64,000 nucleotides of DNA from Pedobacter africanus (GTDB taxonomy: Bacteria > Bacteroidota > Bacteroidia > Sphingobacteriales > Sphingobacteriaceae): NCBI RefSeq assembly GCF_900176535.1, contig NZ_FWXT01000003.1:434001-498000 (forward strand), read 5' to 3'. Of the stretch, positions 52,915-61,857 are shown in pieces. The position numbers and the translations under genes were made by a program. Numbering within the stretch: position 1 is the stretch's first letter; every line of letters starts with the position of its first letter. The notes under the pieces are model-generated. The model ran no database searches. It was not told where the DNA came from and saw nothing but the letters and a program-made list of their open reading frames with translations.

Positions 52915-55518
52915 ATGGCAGAAGATTTAGAAAATCAGGAAAACGACAAAATAATTAGAATCGATATTGACGAGCAGATGCGGTCCGCGTACATCGATTA
53001 TTCGATGTCGGTTATCGTATCGAGGGCTCTGCCCGATGTTCGGGATGGTTTAAAACCGGTTCACCGCCGTGTTTTATACGGAATGCTCGATCTGGGATTA
53101 ACAAACAACAAACCATATAAAAAGTCAGCACGTATTGTTGGAGAGGTACTGGGTAAGTACCACCCGCATGGTGATGCATCGGTATACAACACCATGGTAA
53201 GGATGGCCCAGGAATGGAGCCTGCGTTACCTGATGGTAGAAGGACAGGGTAACTACGGTTCAATTGACGGTGACTTTCCGGCGGCAATGCGTTATACAGA
53301 GGCCCGTTTCCAGAAAATAGCCGAAGAGATGCTGGCCGATATCAATAAAGACACGGTTGATTTCCAGTTAAACTTCGATGATTCACTGGAAGAACCAACT
53401 GTTCTTCCCTCAAAAGTGCCCAACCTGCTCATCAATGGTTCATCTGGTATTGCTGTAGGTATGGCAACAAACATGCCTCCGCACAACATTACTGAAACCA
53501 TTAACGCCACCATAGCCTATATTGAGAACAATGAGGTTACGGTTGCTGAACTGATGAAACACATTAAAGCTCCGGATTTTCCTACAGGAGCCATTATTTA
53601 TGGCTATACAGGCGTACAGGAAGCATTTGAAACTGGCAGAGGCCGTATTGTCATGCGTGCCAAAGCTGAAATTGAAGCTTCAAAAGACCGTGAAACCATT
53701 ATTGTAACAGAAATACCTTATCAGGTAAATAAGGCCCAGATGATTGAGCGTACAGCTGAATTGATTGGCGAGAAAAAAATTGAAGGTATTTCCAACATTA
53801 AAGATGAGTCCAATAAAGATGGTATCCGCATTGTTTATGAAATAAAACGAGATGCAAATGCCTCTATTGTTTTGAATAACCTGTTTAAGCAAACCGCTTT
53901 ACAGACTTCATTTAGTGTAAACAATATCGCCCTTGTTAAGGGCAGGCCACAGTTATTGAACCTGAAAGACCTGATCCACTATTTTGTGGAGCACAGGCAC
54001 GAGGTGGTGATCCGCAGGACCAAGTTTGAACTTGCTGAAGCCAAGAAACGTGCCCATATCCTTGAGGGTTTACTGATTGCATTGGATCACCTTGATGAAG
54101 TAATTCAGCTGATCCGTAGTTCAGATACCCCTGAAGATGCCAGGACAGGCTTAATGGAGAAATTTGGTCTGACTGACATTCAGGCCCGGGCCATTCTTGA
54201 TATGACCCTGCGCAGGTTAACAGGTCTGGAACGTGATAAGATCAAAGAAGAGTACAACGAATTGATGAAAACCATCGAATACTTACAGTCAATTTTAGAT
54301 GATGAAGGAAAACGTATGCAGATCATCAAGGACGAGCTGACTGAAATGAAGGAGAAATATGGTGATGAACGCAGAACCTCCATTGTACATTCTGCGGAAG
54401 ACATGAGTATGGAAGACTTCATCGAGGATGAGGAAGTTGTCATTACCATTTCTCATGAAGGCTACATCAAACGTACCCCTGCTACGGAGTATCGTACACA
54501 GGGACGTGGCGGAAAAGGATCAAAAGGCAGCGACTCCAGGAATGAGGACTTTATTGAGCACCTGCTTATTGCCTCAAACCATAACTATATGCTGTTCTTC
54601 ACCGAAGCCGGCCGTTGCTTCTGGTTAAGGGTTTATGAAATTCCTGAAGGATCAAGGATCAGTAAAGGAAGAGCAATCCAGAACATCATCAATATTCCTA
54701 AAGAGGAGAAAATCAAAGCCTTTATCAAGGTTAAAAACCTGAAAGACCAGGAATACCTTGAAAACAATTACATCATTATGTGTACCAAAAAGGGAACGAT
54801 TAAGAAAACCTCTTTAGAGGCTTATTCGAGACCAAGGGTAAATGGCATCAATGCTATAAACATCAATGAAGGTGATCAGCTGCTTGAAGCAAGTTTGACT
54901 ACGGGTTCAAGTGAAATTGTAATGGCTTTGCGCTCAGGAAGGGCTATCCGCTTCAATGAAACCAAGGTAAGACCAATGGGCAGAACGGCCACAGGAGTAA
55001 GGGGAGTGACACTGGCACATGAAAAAGACGAGGTGATTGGCATGATTGCTGTAGATGATCCAGGAGCAACTGTACTGGTAGTTTCAGAAAAAGGTTATGG
55101 TAAACGGACTGATATTGAAGACTACCGTGTTACCAACCGGGGTGGTAAAGGTGTTAAAACCATTAACATTACAGAAAAAACCGGAAACCTTGTTGCTATT
55201 AAAAATGTTACTGATGCAGATGATTTAATGATCATCAATAAATCTGGCATCGTAATCAGGATTGTGGTTAGCGAATTAAGGGTAATGGGCCGTGCCACAC
55301 AGGGCGTCCGTCTGATTAATCTTAAGGGAAGTGATGAGATCGCTTCCGTAGCCAGGATTGAGCACGAAGAAGAGGAAAGCGAAGAGATAGAAAGCCATGT
55401 AGTAGTAGATGGTGAACCTGCTGGTGAAGTAGAAGATGAACCGGCTGAAGATGCTGCTGAAGAAGAGGGCGAGGAAGGCGAAGAAAGCGGTGAGGACACT
55501 GAAGGAGAGGAAGCTTAA
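52915..55518 (+). CDS. gyrA: DNA gyrase subunit A
   Basis: 867 aa, normal length. Cuts and rejoins both strands during supercoiling with GyrB. Winged-helix/tower breakage domain with active-site Tyr127 (AAMRYTEAR), coiled-coil and exit gate to about residue 500, then six-bladed C-terminal DNA-wrapping domain with the GyrA box near residue 538 (QGRGGKGSKGS) and related motifs (NRGGKGVKT). The last 50 residues are very acidic (EEESEEIE to EDTEGEEA), as in many Bacteroidota. At the quinolone-resistance positions the protein has Ala88 and Asn92 where E. coli has Ser83 and Asp87 (HPHGDASVYN). Confidence 0.98.
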   Translation: MAEDLENQENDKIIRIDIDEQMRSAYIDYSMSVIVSRALPDVRDGLKPVHRRVLYGMLDLGLTNNKPYKKSARIVGEVLGKYHPHGDASVYNTMVRMAQEWSLRYLMVEGQGNYGSIDGDFPAAMRYTEARFQKIAEEMLADINKDTVDFQLNFDDSLEEPTVLPSKVPNLLINGSSGIAVGMATNMPPHNITETINATIAYIENNEVTVAELMKHIKAPDFPTGAIIYGYTGVQEAFETGRGRIVMRAKAEIEASKDRETIIVTEIPYQVNKAQMIERTAELIGEKKIEGISNIKDESNKDGIRIVYEIKRDANASIVLNNLFKQTALQTSFSVNNIALVKGRPQLLNLKDLIHYFVEHRHEVVIRRTKFELAEAKKRAHILEGLLIALDHLDEVIQLIRSSDTPEDARTGLMEKFGLTDIQARAILDMTLRRLTGLERDKIKEEYNELMKTIEYLQSILDDEGKRMQIIKDELTEMKEKYGDERRTSIVHSAEDMSMEDFIEDEEVVITISHEGYIKRTPATEYRTQGRGGKGSKGSDSRNEDFIEHLLIASNHNYMLFFTEAGRCFWLRVYEIPEGSRISKGRAIQNIINIPKEEKIKAFIKVKNLKDQEYLENNYIIMCTKKGTIKKTSLEAYSRPRVNGINAININEGDQLLEASLTTGSSEIVMALRSGRAIRFNETKVRPMGRTATGVRGVTLAHEKDEVIGMIAVDDPGATVLVVSEKGYGKRTDIEDYRVTNRGGKGVKTINITEKTGNLVAIKNVTDADDLMIINKSGIVIRIVVSELRVMGRATQGVRLINLKGSDEIASVARIEHEEEESEEIESHVVVDGEPAGEVEDEPAEDAAEEEGEEGEESGEDTEGEEA

Positions 55519-55615
55519 GGAACAAAGAGCCGGATGGCTCATAAATAAACGCAATAAATAAAATAAAAGATGAACCTGATCGTTTCATCAACATTAAAAA
55601 ACAAAAGATAAAAAG

Positions 55616-56692
55616 ATGAAAAAAGTACTTTTAGGAATGTTGTTTGTAGGTGTCGCCTCACTCGCAAACGCTCAAAAAAGTGAAATCAGCGAAGCCAAAA
55701 AAGCATGGAATCTTTTAAGTATTACTTCGGGTAAGACCCTTGCTGATAATTTAAAAGCGCTTAATGACGGGTTAGGGCATACTGATAAAGCTATAGCAAA
55801 TGAGAAGTCTAAAGATTTACCGGATGCATGGTCTTACAGAGCGCTGTTTGCTTCCAGAATTGCCCTGGTAGATTCAGTAGACCTGAACAATGCCAAGGCC
55901 AATCAAAAAATAGCTGAAGAAGCCATTACAAAAGCCAAAGCCTTAGATACCAAAGGCGCTGAAAAAGATAATATTCAAACGGCAAGCGTAAATGTAGAGA
56001 ATGCTTTAAGAAACAGGGCCATCTATGCTTTCAACAAAAAGAATTTTGAAGGAGCACTGGAAGCTTTTAACGAGATTACCACTAAAAACCCTAACGACAC
56101 CACCATGTATGTAAATGCTGGTGTAACCGCGAAGGAACTGCAGAATTATCCTGAGGTAGTGCGTAACTTTAAAAAAGCGATTGACCTGAATTATAAAGAT
56201 TCAAAAGTCCTGTATTCAGAGATCGTGAATATTACTTTTGATAAGATCAAAGACAGCGTTGGCGGACTGGCCATTTTAAAAGAGGCTTCTGCTAAATTCC
56301 CTGATGATTCTTATTTCATCGGTATGGAAACTGACCTTTACATTAAAAAAGGAGATATTGAAAAATCTCAGGAAATGCTAACCAAGCTGATCGCCAAAGA
56401 CCCTAAGAATGCAATTTATCAGTATTTGATGGGGGATACCTATTACAAGCAGGCTTTAGCAATTCAAACCAAAAGAAATGCTTTGGATGTGAAGAAAACT
56501 AAAGAATTCAATGAACTGGGTGCGAAAATGACCAAATTAATTGATCAGTCTGTGCCTTATTATAAAGCGGCCTTAGATCTTGATCCAAAAAATGTAAATG
56601 CTTTGGAGAACCTGAAGATCATTTACCTGTTTAAAGACGATAAGGTAAATTACGAAGCTATCAATAAAAAACTGGCAGAGTTAAAGCCATAA
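55616..56692 (+). CDS. Exported tetratricopeptide-repeat protein
   Basis: 358 aa with signal peptide (VLLGMLFVGVASLANAQ) and several TPRs over most of its length (for example KKNFEGALEAFNEITTKNPNDTTMYVNAGVTAKELQNYPE, and ALDLDPKNVNALENLKIIY). TPR proteins act as protein-binding scaffolds; the partner is unknown. The next gene is a paralogue with the same layout. Confidence 0.88.
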   Translation: MKKVLLGMLFVGVASLANAQKSEISEAKKAWNLLSITSGKTLADNLKALNDGLGHTDKAIANEKSKDLPDAWSYRALFASRIALVDSVDLNNAKANQKIAEEAITKAKALDTKGAEKDNIQTASVNVENALRNRAIYAFNKKNFEGALEAFNEITTKNPNDTTMYVNAGVTAKELQNYPEVVRNFKKAIDLNYKDSKVLYSEIVNITFDKIKDSVGGLAILKEASAKFPDDSYFIGMETDLYIKKGDIEKSQEMLTKLIAKDPKNAIYQYLMGDTYYKQALAIQTKRNALDVKKTKEFNELGAKMTKLIDQSVPYYKAALDLDPKNVNALENLKIIYLFKDDKVNYEAINKKLAELKP

Positions 56693-56712
56693 TTCATTCA
56701 GAATAACACATT

Positions 56713-56757
56713 AAAAAGAGGGGTAATTTTTATCCCTCTTTTTTTTTTTTAAGTTTG
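56713..56757 (+). terminator. Terminator of first TPR gene joined to promoter of the second
   Basis: Stem AAAAAGAGGG/CCCTCTTTTT (56713-56740) with a long T-run to 56750. The -7 element TAAGTTTG (56750-56757) begins at the last T, 20 bases before the second TPR gene, so end and start signals overlap. Confidence 0.75.
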
Positions 56758-56776
56758 TACCAAGAACACGTTTTGT

Positions 56777-57928
56777 ATGAGTAAGATATCTTTAGCTGGC
56801 AGTATATTCCTGGTTTCATTGAGTTTTAATGTGGCTTTTGCACAAAAAAGCCAACTTCAAATTGCACGTAACAGCGTAGGTAAGCTACAGGTGGCTATAA
56901 ATGCTAAGCAAGATGCCAAAAAACAACTCAGTGTGCTGGGAGAGGGGGTTAAGGCAGCAGAAGCGGCGCAAAATGACAACAAAACAAAGAAATGGCCGGA
57001 AACCTGGGCCATCAAAGCCTATTTGAGTGCTTATATTTCGATTATCGAAACTGATGAAGGGAATGCCGACAGGTATTACAATCTTGCTATTCAGGCATTG
57101 GATTCAGCTAAAAGGCTGGACAAATTCCAGGCGAACTATCGTTTAATTGATGCGGCAGCATACAACGTAAACATCAGAAAACAGAAAAAGGGAAATATGG
57201 CTTATGCCAAGGGCGATTATGCAGGTGCTTTTGAGTTATTGAAAGAAGTGAGTGATCTTTTACCAAAAGATACGACCATTGCCATCAATGCCGCCTTGTC
57301 TGCGCAAAATATCCAATCGTACGATAAGGCATTGTTTTATTTTAAACGCGCTAAGGAGAACGGCATCAAAAATCCTGTTGTGTTCCAGAACATGGCCAGT
57401 ATCTACAGCTCTAAGTTTGAACATGAACTGGCCATACGTACCCTGGAAGATGGAATCAAAGCAAATCCCTATAATGTATTTTTAACCAACGACTACATCA
57501 ACCTGTTGCTGGATAACGAAAAATACACAGAAGCCCTGCATGTCATAGAATCAACATTAAAGGTAGAGACGAATAATAAACTGCTGTATTTTCTATACGG
57601 TTACCTGCAGCAAAATAAAGCCAACAACAGTACTGCAGAGCTGGCTTACAACCGGGCACTCGGATTGGACGAAAATTATTTTGATGCCTTGTATCAATTG
57701 GGATTGGTTTACATCAACTCGGCAAATGAAGCCTTTAAATCAGGAAAACCAGAAGAACGTAACCAGAAATATGTTTCTTACATCAACAGGGCTGAAATTG
57801 CTTTATTACAAGCCCACGAGATCAATCAGAACGATAAAGCTACTGTACAGCTGCTGACGGAGATTTACACCCGTAAAAACCGCCTCGATAAAGTTCAGGA
57901 ACTCAAAGGAAAGCTCGAAGAATTCTAA
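56777..57928 (+). CDS. Exported tetratricopeptide-repeat protein, paralogue
   Basis: 383 aa, signal peptide (GSIFLVSLSFNVAFAQ), TPRs through the length (AKGDYAGAFELLKEVSDLLPKDTTIAINAALSAQNIQSYD; KFEHELAIRTLEDGIKANPYNVFLTNDYINLLL). Similar in layout and length to the gene before it (both begin AxxQKSxxxxA after the signal), so probably a tandem duplicate. Own promoter at 56750. Confidence 0.88.
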   Translation: MSKISLAGSIFLVSLSFNVAFAQKSQLQIARNSVGKLQVAINAKQDAKKQLSVLGEGVKAAEAAQNDNKTKKWPETWAIKAYLSAYISIIETDEGNADRYYNLAIQALDSAKRLDKFQANYRLIDAAAYNVNIRKQKKGNMAYAKGDYAGAFELLKEVSDLLPKDTTIAINAALSAQNIQSYDKALFYFKRAKENGIKNPVVFQNMASIYSSKFEHELAIRTLEDGIKANPYNVFLTNDYINLLLDNEKYTEALHVIESTLKVETNNKLLYFLYGYLQQNKANNSTAELAYNRALGLDENYFDALYQLGLVYINSANEAFKSGKPEERNQKYVSYINRAEIALLQAHEINQNDKATVQLLTEIYTRKNRLDKVQELKGKLEEF

Positions 57929-58178
57929 ACAGGCAAATAGCCCGGAATACGGATAATAGGGTTGTATTATCATATATTACTTAACATAATATTAATTATG
58001 ATTCAAAATGACCGTTATTGAATTGTGCTGGACTATTAGACTTTTTGTGGTTTGCTGGCTATTGTCATACCTGGTTAAATATGACCGGATGAGAATTTTC
58101 TCATTAAAATTAAATTAAGATAAAAAATGTTGATATTAATAGCTGAATGGTCAAATAATTGATATGTAATTAACAATC

Positions 58179-58186
58179 TAAGTTTG
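58179..58186 (+). promoter_or_regulatory. -7 promoter element directly before FUSC gene
   Basis: TAAGTTTG ends four bases before ATG 58191, with a possible TTG at 58159-58161. Transcription would begin at or beside the ATG, so the mRNA would be almost leaderless. Confidence 0.55.
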
Positions 58187-58190
58187 CAAT

Positions 58191-60350
58191 ATGTTTAATC
58201 GTCCTGTCAGAAATATTCATGATTTTTTATTAAGTACTTATTTTGCTGACGGTCTTCGTATTACACTTGGCGTACTTTGCCCATCGCTGGTTTTAGCACA
58301 ATTTGGCCTGCTACAATACGGAATGACAGTATCACTTGGCGCCCTTTGCGCCAGTGTTGTCGATTCCCCGGGACCAATTGTACACCGCCGGAACGCCATG
58401 CTCATTACCACAGGGCTGATTACGGTTACTTTTATTATAGTAGGTTTAACCAATAGTAATATTTATTTCACAGCTGTACTGATTGTCATTTTCAGTTTCA
58501 TTTTTTCTATGTTTTTCCTGTATGGGAACCGGGCTGCATCCATCGGCACGGCTGTGCTGCTCATTATGGTGCTCAGTATTGATGACCTCAGGCCGTGGCG
58601 GGAAGTGCTTTTTTCTTCAGCACTTATTTTCTTTGGAAGCCTATGGTATACAGGTTTAAGTTATTTCTTTTATCGTATACGCCCCTATCGTCTCGTGCAG
58701 CAGACTTTAAGTGACTCCATTCATGAAGTCAGTCTTTTTTTAAGGGCAAAAGCCCGGTTTTACCATAAAAATATAGATTACGACGATAATTATGCTGAAC
58801 TCCTGCAGCTGCAGGTACTGGTACATGAAAAGCAGGACGAAGTGCGTGAAGTCTTGTTCAAAACCCGTGAAATTGTTAGGGAATCTACCCCTGAAGGACG
58901 ATTTTTACTGCTCGTTTTTGTAGATATGGTAGATCTTTTTGAGCAGGTAATGTCTACTTATTACAACTACAAGCAGCTGCACGAACAGTTTGATGCTTCC
59001 GGCATCCTTAAACATTATGAGTCTGTCATTATTAAGATTGCAGATGAACTGGACGATATTGCCTTCGCGCTTAAAACCGGTGCCACCCCTAGCCTGCCCA
59101 CTTCCTTAATAGAAGATGTGGAGAAACTAAAGAATGAAATCACTGCGCTCGAAACCAATAATACCGATGGAAAATACAATACATTGGGTATCATTGCTTT
59201 AAAAAATATAGAGGTCAACATAGAAAACATTCTTTCGCGTGTTAAAACCATCAACAGCTATTTCAATAAAAAAGAAAAAAAGAACCTCAAAACAAGAGAT
59301 ATAGAAATAGACCGTTTTGTGAGCAGACAAAACATTGATGCAAAACTGCTTTACGAGAACATGACCTTCAGTTCTTCAACTTTCAGGCATTCCCTGCGCG
59401 TCGCTATTGTAATGCTGATTGGTTTTATTGTGGCCAAAACTTTAAATCTTTCACACAGCTACTGGATATTGCTTACCATCCTGGTAATTTCCAAGCCTGG
59501 TTTTAGTTTAACCAAACAACGCAATTACGAAAGGATCATCGGTACGGTTGTCGGTGCTTTCATAGGTATGGGCATTCTGGTGTATGTGCAGGATAAAAAT
59601 ACGTTATTTGTTATCCTTCTTTTTTGTATGATTGGCGCTTACAGTTTTCAGCGTAAAAACTATGTCGTCAGCGTGCTGTTTATGACCCCATATATCCTGG
59701 TGTTGTTCGACTTTTTGGGAATGGGTAGTTTATCTATTGCCCGAGAGCGCATTTACGATACCCTGATCGGCTCAGGCATTGCCTTGCTGGCCAGTTATTC
59801 TTTGTTTCCTAACTGGGAACACGAGAAACTGAAAGAAGCCATGATAGATACTTTAAAAGCTAATATGAAGTACTTTGAAGAGGTGGTATTGCTGTATGTT
59901 GATAAAGTCCATAACCTTACCAATTATAAGGTAGCCCGTAAAGAGGTTTATGTAACTTCAGCCAACCTGGCATCGCTTTTTCAGCGGATGTTTTCTGAGC
60001 CTAAAAGCAAACAGATGATGATGACCGAACTGCATCAGTTTACTGCACTTAATCATCTTTTTTCCTCTTATATAGCCACACTTTCACTTTATAAAAAGGA
60101 GCACGCCTTTATGGTGGCCAATTTTGATGACCTGAAACCCACCGTTCAAAATACCCTGTACCTGTTAAACCTGTCTGTAGAAAACCTGGAGCACAATAAA
60201 GGCCTCAGCAGTAACGTGCCCCTAATCAGGAACAACATTGCTGAATCTATACACGATAAAAATGATGAGATCATTGTAGCAGAGCAAATTGACCTGATCC
60301 AGAAGGCTGCTTATGACATATTTAAACTATCAGAAAAAATTAAATTATAG
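58191..60350 (+). CDS. FUSC-family (YccS-like) inner-membrane protein
   Basis: 719 aa in two similar halves, each with membrane helices followed by a soluble stretch: N-terminal FADGLRITLGVLCPSLVLAQFGLLQYGM and C-terminal HSLRVAIVMLIGFIVAKTLNLSHSYWILLTILVISKPGFSLTKQRNYERIIGTVVGAFIG. Coiled-coil-like helices lie between (VEKLKNEITALETNNT). Members resemble the AaeB pump for aromatic acids, but YccS-type proteins have no settled function. Confidence 0.9.
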   Translation: MFNRPVRNIHDFLLSTYFADGLRITLGVLCPSLVLAQFGLLQYGMTVSLGALCASVVDSPGPIVHRRNAMLITTGLITVTFIIVGLTNSNIYFTAVLIVIFSFIFSMFFLYGNRAASIGTAVLLIMVLSIDDLRPWREVLFSSALIFFGSLWYTGLSYFFYRIRPYRLVQQTLSDSIHEVSLFLRAKARFYHKNIDYDDNYAELLQLQVLVHEKQDEVREVLFKTREIVRESTPEGRFLLLVFVDMVDLFEQVMSTYYNYKQLHEQFDASGILKHYESVIIKIADELDDIAFALKTGATPSLPTSLIEDVEKLKNEITALETNNTDGKYNTLGIIALKNIEVNIENILSRVKTINSYFNKKEKKNLKTRDIEIDRFVSRQNIDAKLLYENMTFSSSTFRHSLRVAIVMLIGFIVAKTLNLSHSYWILLTILVISKPGFSLTKQRNYERIIGTVVGAFIGMGILVYVQDKNTLFVILLFCMIGAYSFQRKNYVVSVLFMTPYILVLFDFLGMGSLSIARERIYDTLIGSGIALLASYSLFPNWEHEKLKEAMIDTLKANMKYFEEVVLLYVDKVHNLTNYKVARKEVYVTSANLASLFQRMFSEPKSKQMMMTELHQFTALNHLFSSYIATLSLYKKEHAFMVANFDDLKPTVQNTLYLLNLSVENLEHNKGLSSNVPLIRNNIAESIHDKNDEIIVAEQIDLIQKAAYDIFKLSEKIKL

Positions 60351-60426
60351 TAGTAAAAGCTAAAAAGCTGAAACTTTGGCGTGTTTTCTGCTGTTATATT
60401 AATCAATTAAAAACACAATAATTATC

Positions 60427-60837
60427 ATGGAAAAGTTGTATACAGCCTCGGTTACAGCCAGAGGCGGCCGGAATGGTCATATTAAATCCAGCGATGGGAC
60501 AATAGAGTTTGATGTAAGAAAGCCAAGGGAAATGGGCGGTCAGGGAGGTGCTACCAATCCTGAGCAATTGTTTGCAGCAGCATGGGGACCTTGTTACTTA
60601 GGTGCATTGGCAGCCATAGCTGAACACGATGGGGTCGATACTTCCGAGGCCACAGTTGAAGTACACGTTTCATTTAATCAGGATGGTAATTCATTTTTAT
60701 TGTCTGCTGATCTGGATGTACATATACCTGGTATTTCACTCGAAGAGGCCCAGCAGCTTGCCGATAAGGCGCATAGGGTATGTCCTTATTCGAAAGCGAC
60801 CAGGGGCAATATAGAAACAAGGGTAACAGCTATTTAA
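60427..60837 (+). CDS. Organic hydroperoxide resistance protein (OsmC/Ohr)
   Basis: 136 aa, typical Ohr length. Thiol peroxidase that reduces organic hydroperoxides. Peroxidatic C56 (AAWGPCYLGALA) and resolving C119 (HRVCPYSKATRGN) are both present, and the start MEKLYTASVTARGGRNGHIKS is the conserved Ohr N-terminus. Its stop codon overlaps that of the converging bioB in the sequence TTAA. Confidence 0.93.
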   Translation: MEKLYTASVTARGGRNGHIKSSDGTIEFDVRKPREMGGQGGATNPEQLFAAAWGPCYLGALAAIAEHDGVDTSEATVEVHVSFNQDGNSFLLSADLDVHIPGISLEEAQQLADKAHRVCPYSKATRGNIETRVTAI

Positions 60838-60849
60838 CCAGCTGTTACC
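60822..60849. terminator. Terminator hairpin shared by ohr and bioB
   Basis: GGTAACAGCT (60822-60831) and AGCTGTTACC (60840-60849) form a perfect 10-bp stem. The stop codons of both converging genes lie in its loop, so each arm is coding for one of the genes. Confidence 0.75.
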
Positions 60850-61844
60850 TCTTCAGTTTTATTCAGCGTATTTACAGGCCTGCCATTCTTAAAAGCGTCC
60901 CGGGTTTTTAATCCCAGCAATTCGAACATGGCCATATCATCTACAAAAGCAGGATTTGGTGTAGTCAGCAGTTTATCCCCGGCAAAAATTGAACTGGCAC
61001 CGGCCATAAAGCAAAATGCCTGCTCTAGGGTGCTCATTTCATTTCTTCCGGCCGATAAGCGTACCACCGAGTTTGGCATCACAATTCTGGCAGTAGCAAT
61101 CATTCTCACCATATCCCATATAGGAACGCGTGGCTGATCTTCTAAAGGCGTGCCTTTTACAGGAACCAGAGCGTTTACCGGCACAGATTCAGGATGTGCT
61201 TCCATATTAGCCAGCGTTTGCAGCATAGAAACACGGTCTTCCGTAGTTTCTCCCAAGCCAATAATGCCTCCGCTGCAAACGGTTAATTTTGCTTTGCGTA
61301 CATTTTTAATGGTATTTAAACGGTCATCATAGGTGCGGGTAGAAATGATGCGTTTATAATCGTCTTCGGAAGTATCTATGTTGTGGTTATAGGCGTATAA
61401 ACCAGCGTCTGCCAGGCGCTGTGCCTGATTCTCGGTAAGCATGCCCAAGGTACAGCACACCTCCATATCCATGGCATTTACGGCTTTAACCATTTCGATA
61501 ACACGGTCAAAATCGCGGTTGTCACGCACTTCACGCCAGGCAGCGCCCATGCATAAACGTGAGGCCCCTCCCTCCTTCGCCTTTACTGCTGCACTTACCA
61601 CCTGCCCAAGCTGCATCAGTGGCTGTACTTCCAGGTCGGTATGGTAACGGGCTGCCTGCGGACAATAGGAGCAATCTTCTGCACATCCGCCTGTTTTGAT
61701 CGAGATCAGTGAGCTTACCTGTACTTCATTGTAATCCTTATTCTCGCGGTGTATGGTTGCAGCTTCATAAACTAAATCCAGAAAGGGCTTATGGTATATA
61801 GCCGATATTTCTTCCTTAGTCCAGTTGTGTCTAGTTGGTTGCAT
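60834..61844 (-). CDS. bioB: Biotin synthase
   Basis: 336 aa, normal length. Radical-SAM enzyme that inserts sulfur into dethiobiotin. CxxxCxxC motif CAEDCSYC near residue 55, further conserved CCTLGMLTENQAQRLADAGLYAYNHNIDT, RxSAGRxEM (RLSAGRNEM) and SIFAGDKLLTTPNP. No other biotin genes adjoin it; it follows mgtE by 13 bases on the same strand. Confidence 0.98.
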   Translation of the reverse strand: MQPTRHNWTKEEISAIYHKPFLDLVYEAATIHRENKDYNEVQVSSLISIKTGGCAEDCSYCPQAARYHTDLEVQPLMQLGQVVSAAVKAKEGGASRLCMGAAWREVRDNRDFDRVIEMVKAVNAMDMEVCCTLGMLTENQAQRLADAGLYAYNHNIDTSEDDYKRIISTRTYDDRLNTIKNVRKAKLTVCSGGIIGLGETTEDRVSMLQTLANMEAHPESVPVNALVPVKGTPLEDQPRVPIWDMVRMIATARIVMPNSVVRLSAGRNEMSTLEQAFCFMAGASSIFAGDKLLTTPNPAFVDDMAMFELLGLKTRDAFKNGRPVNTLNKTEEVTAG

Positions 61845-61857
61845 ATATTGTTTTTAA

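Noticed and set aside
55122..55594. Ser/Leu-rich frames antisense to the end of gyrA
   Set aside because: They are shadows of the acidic GAA/GAG-rich tail read backward; low complexity.
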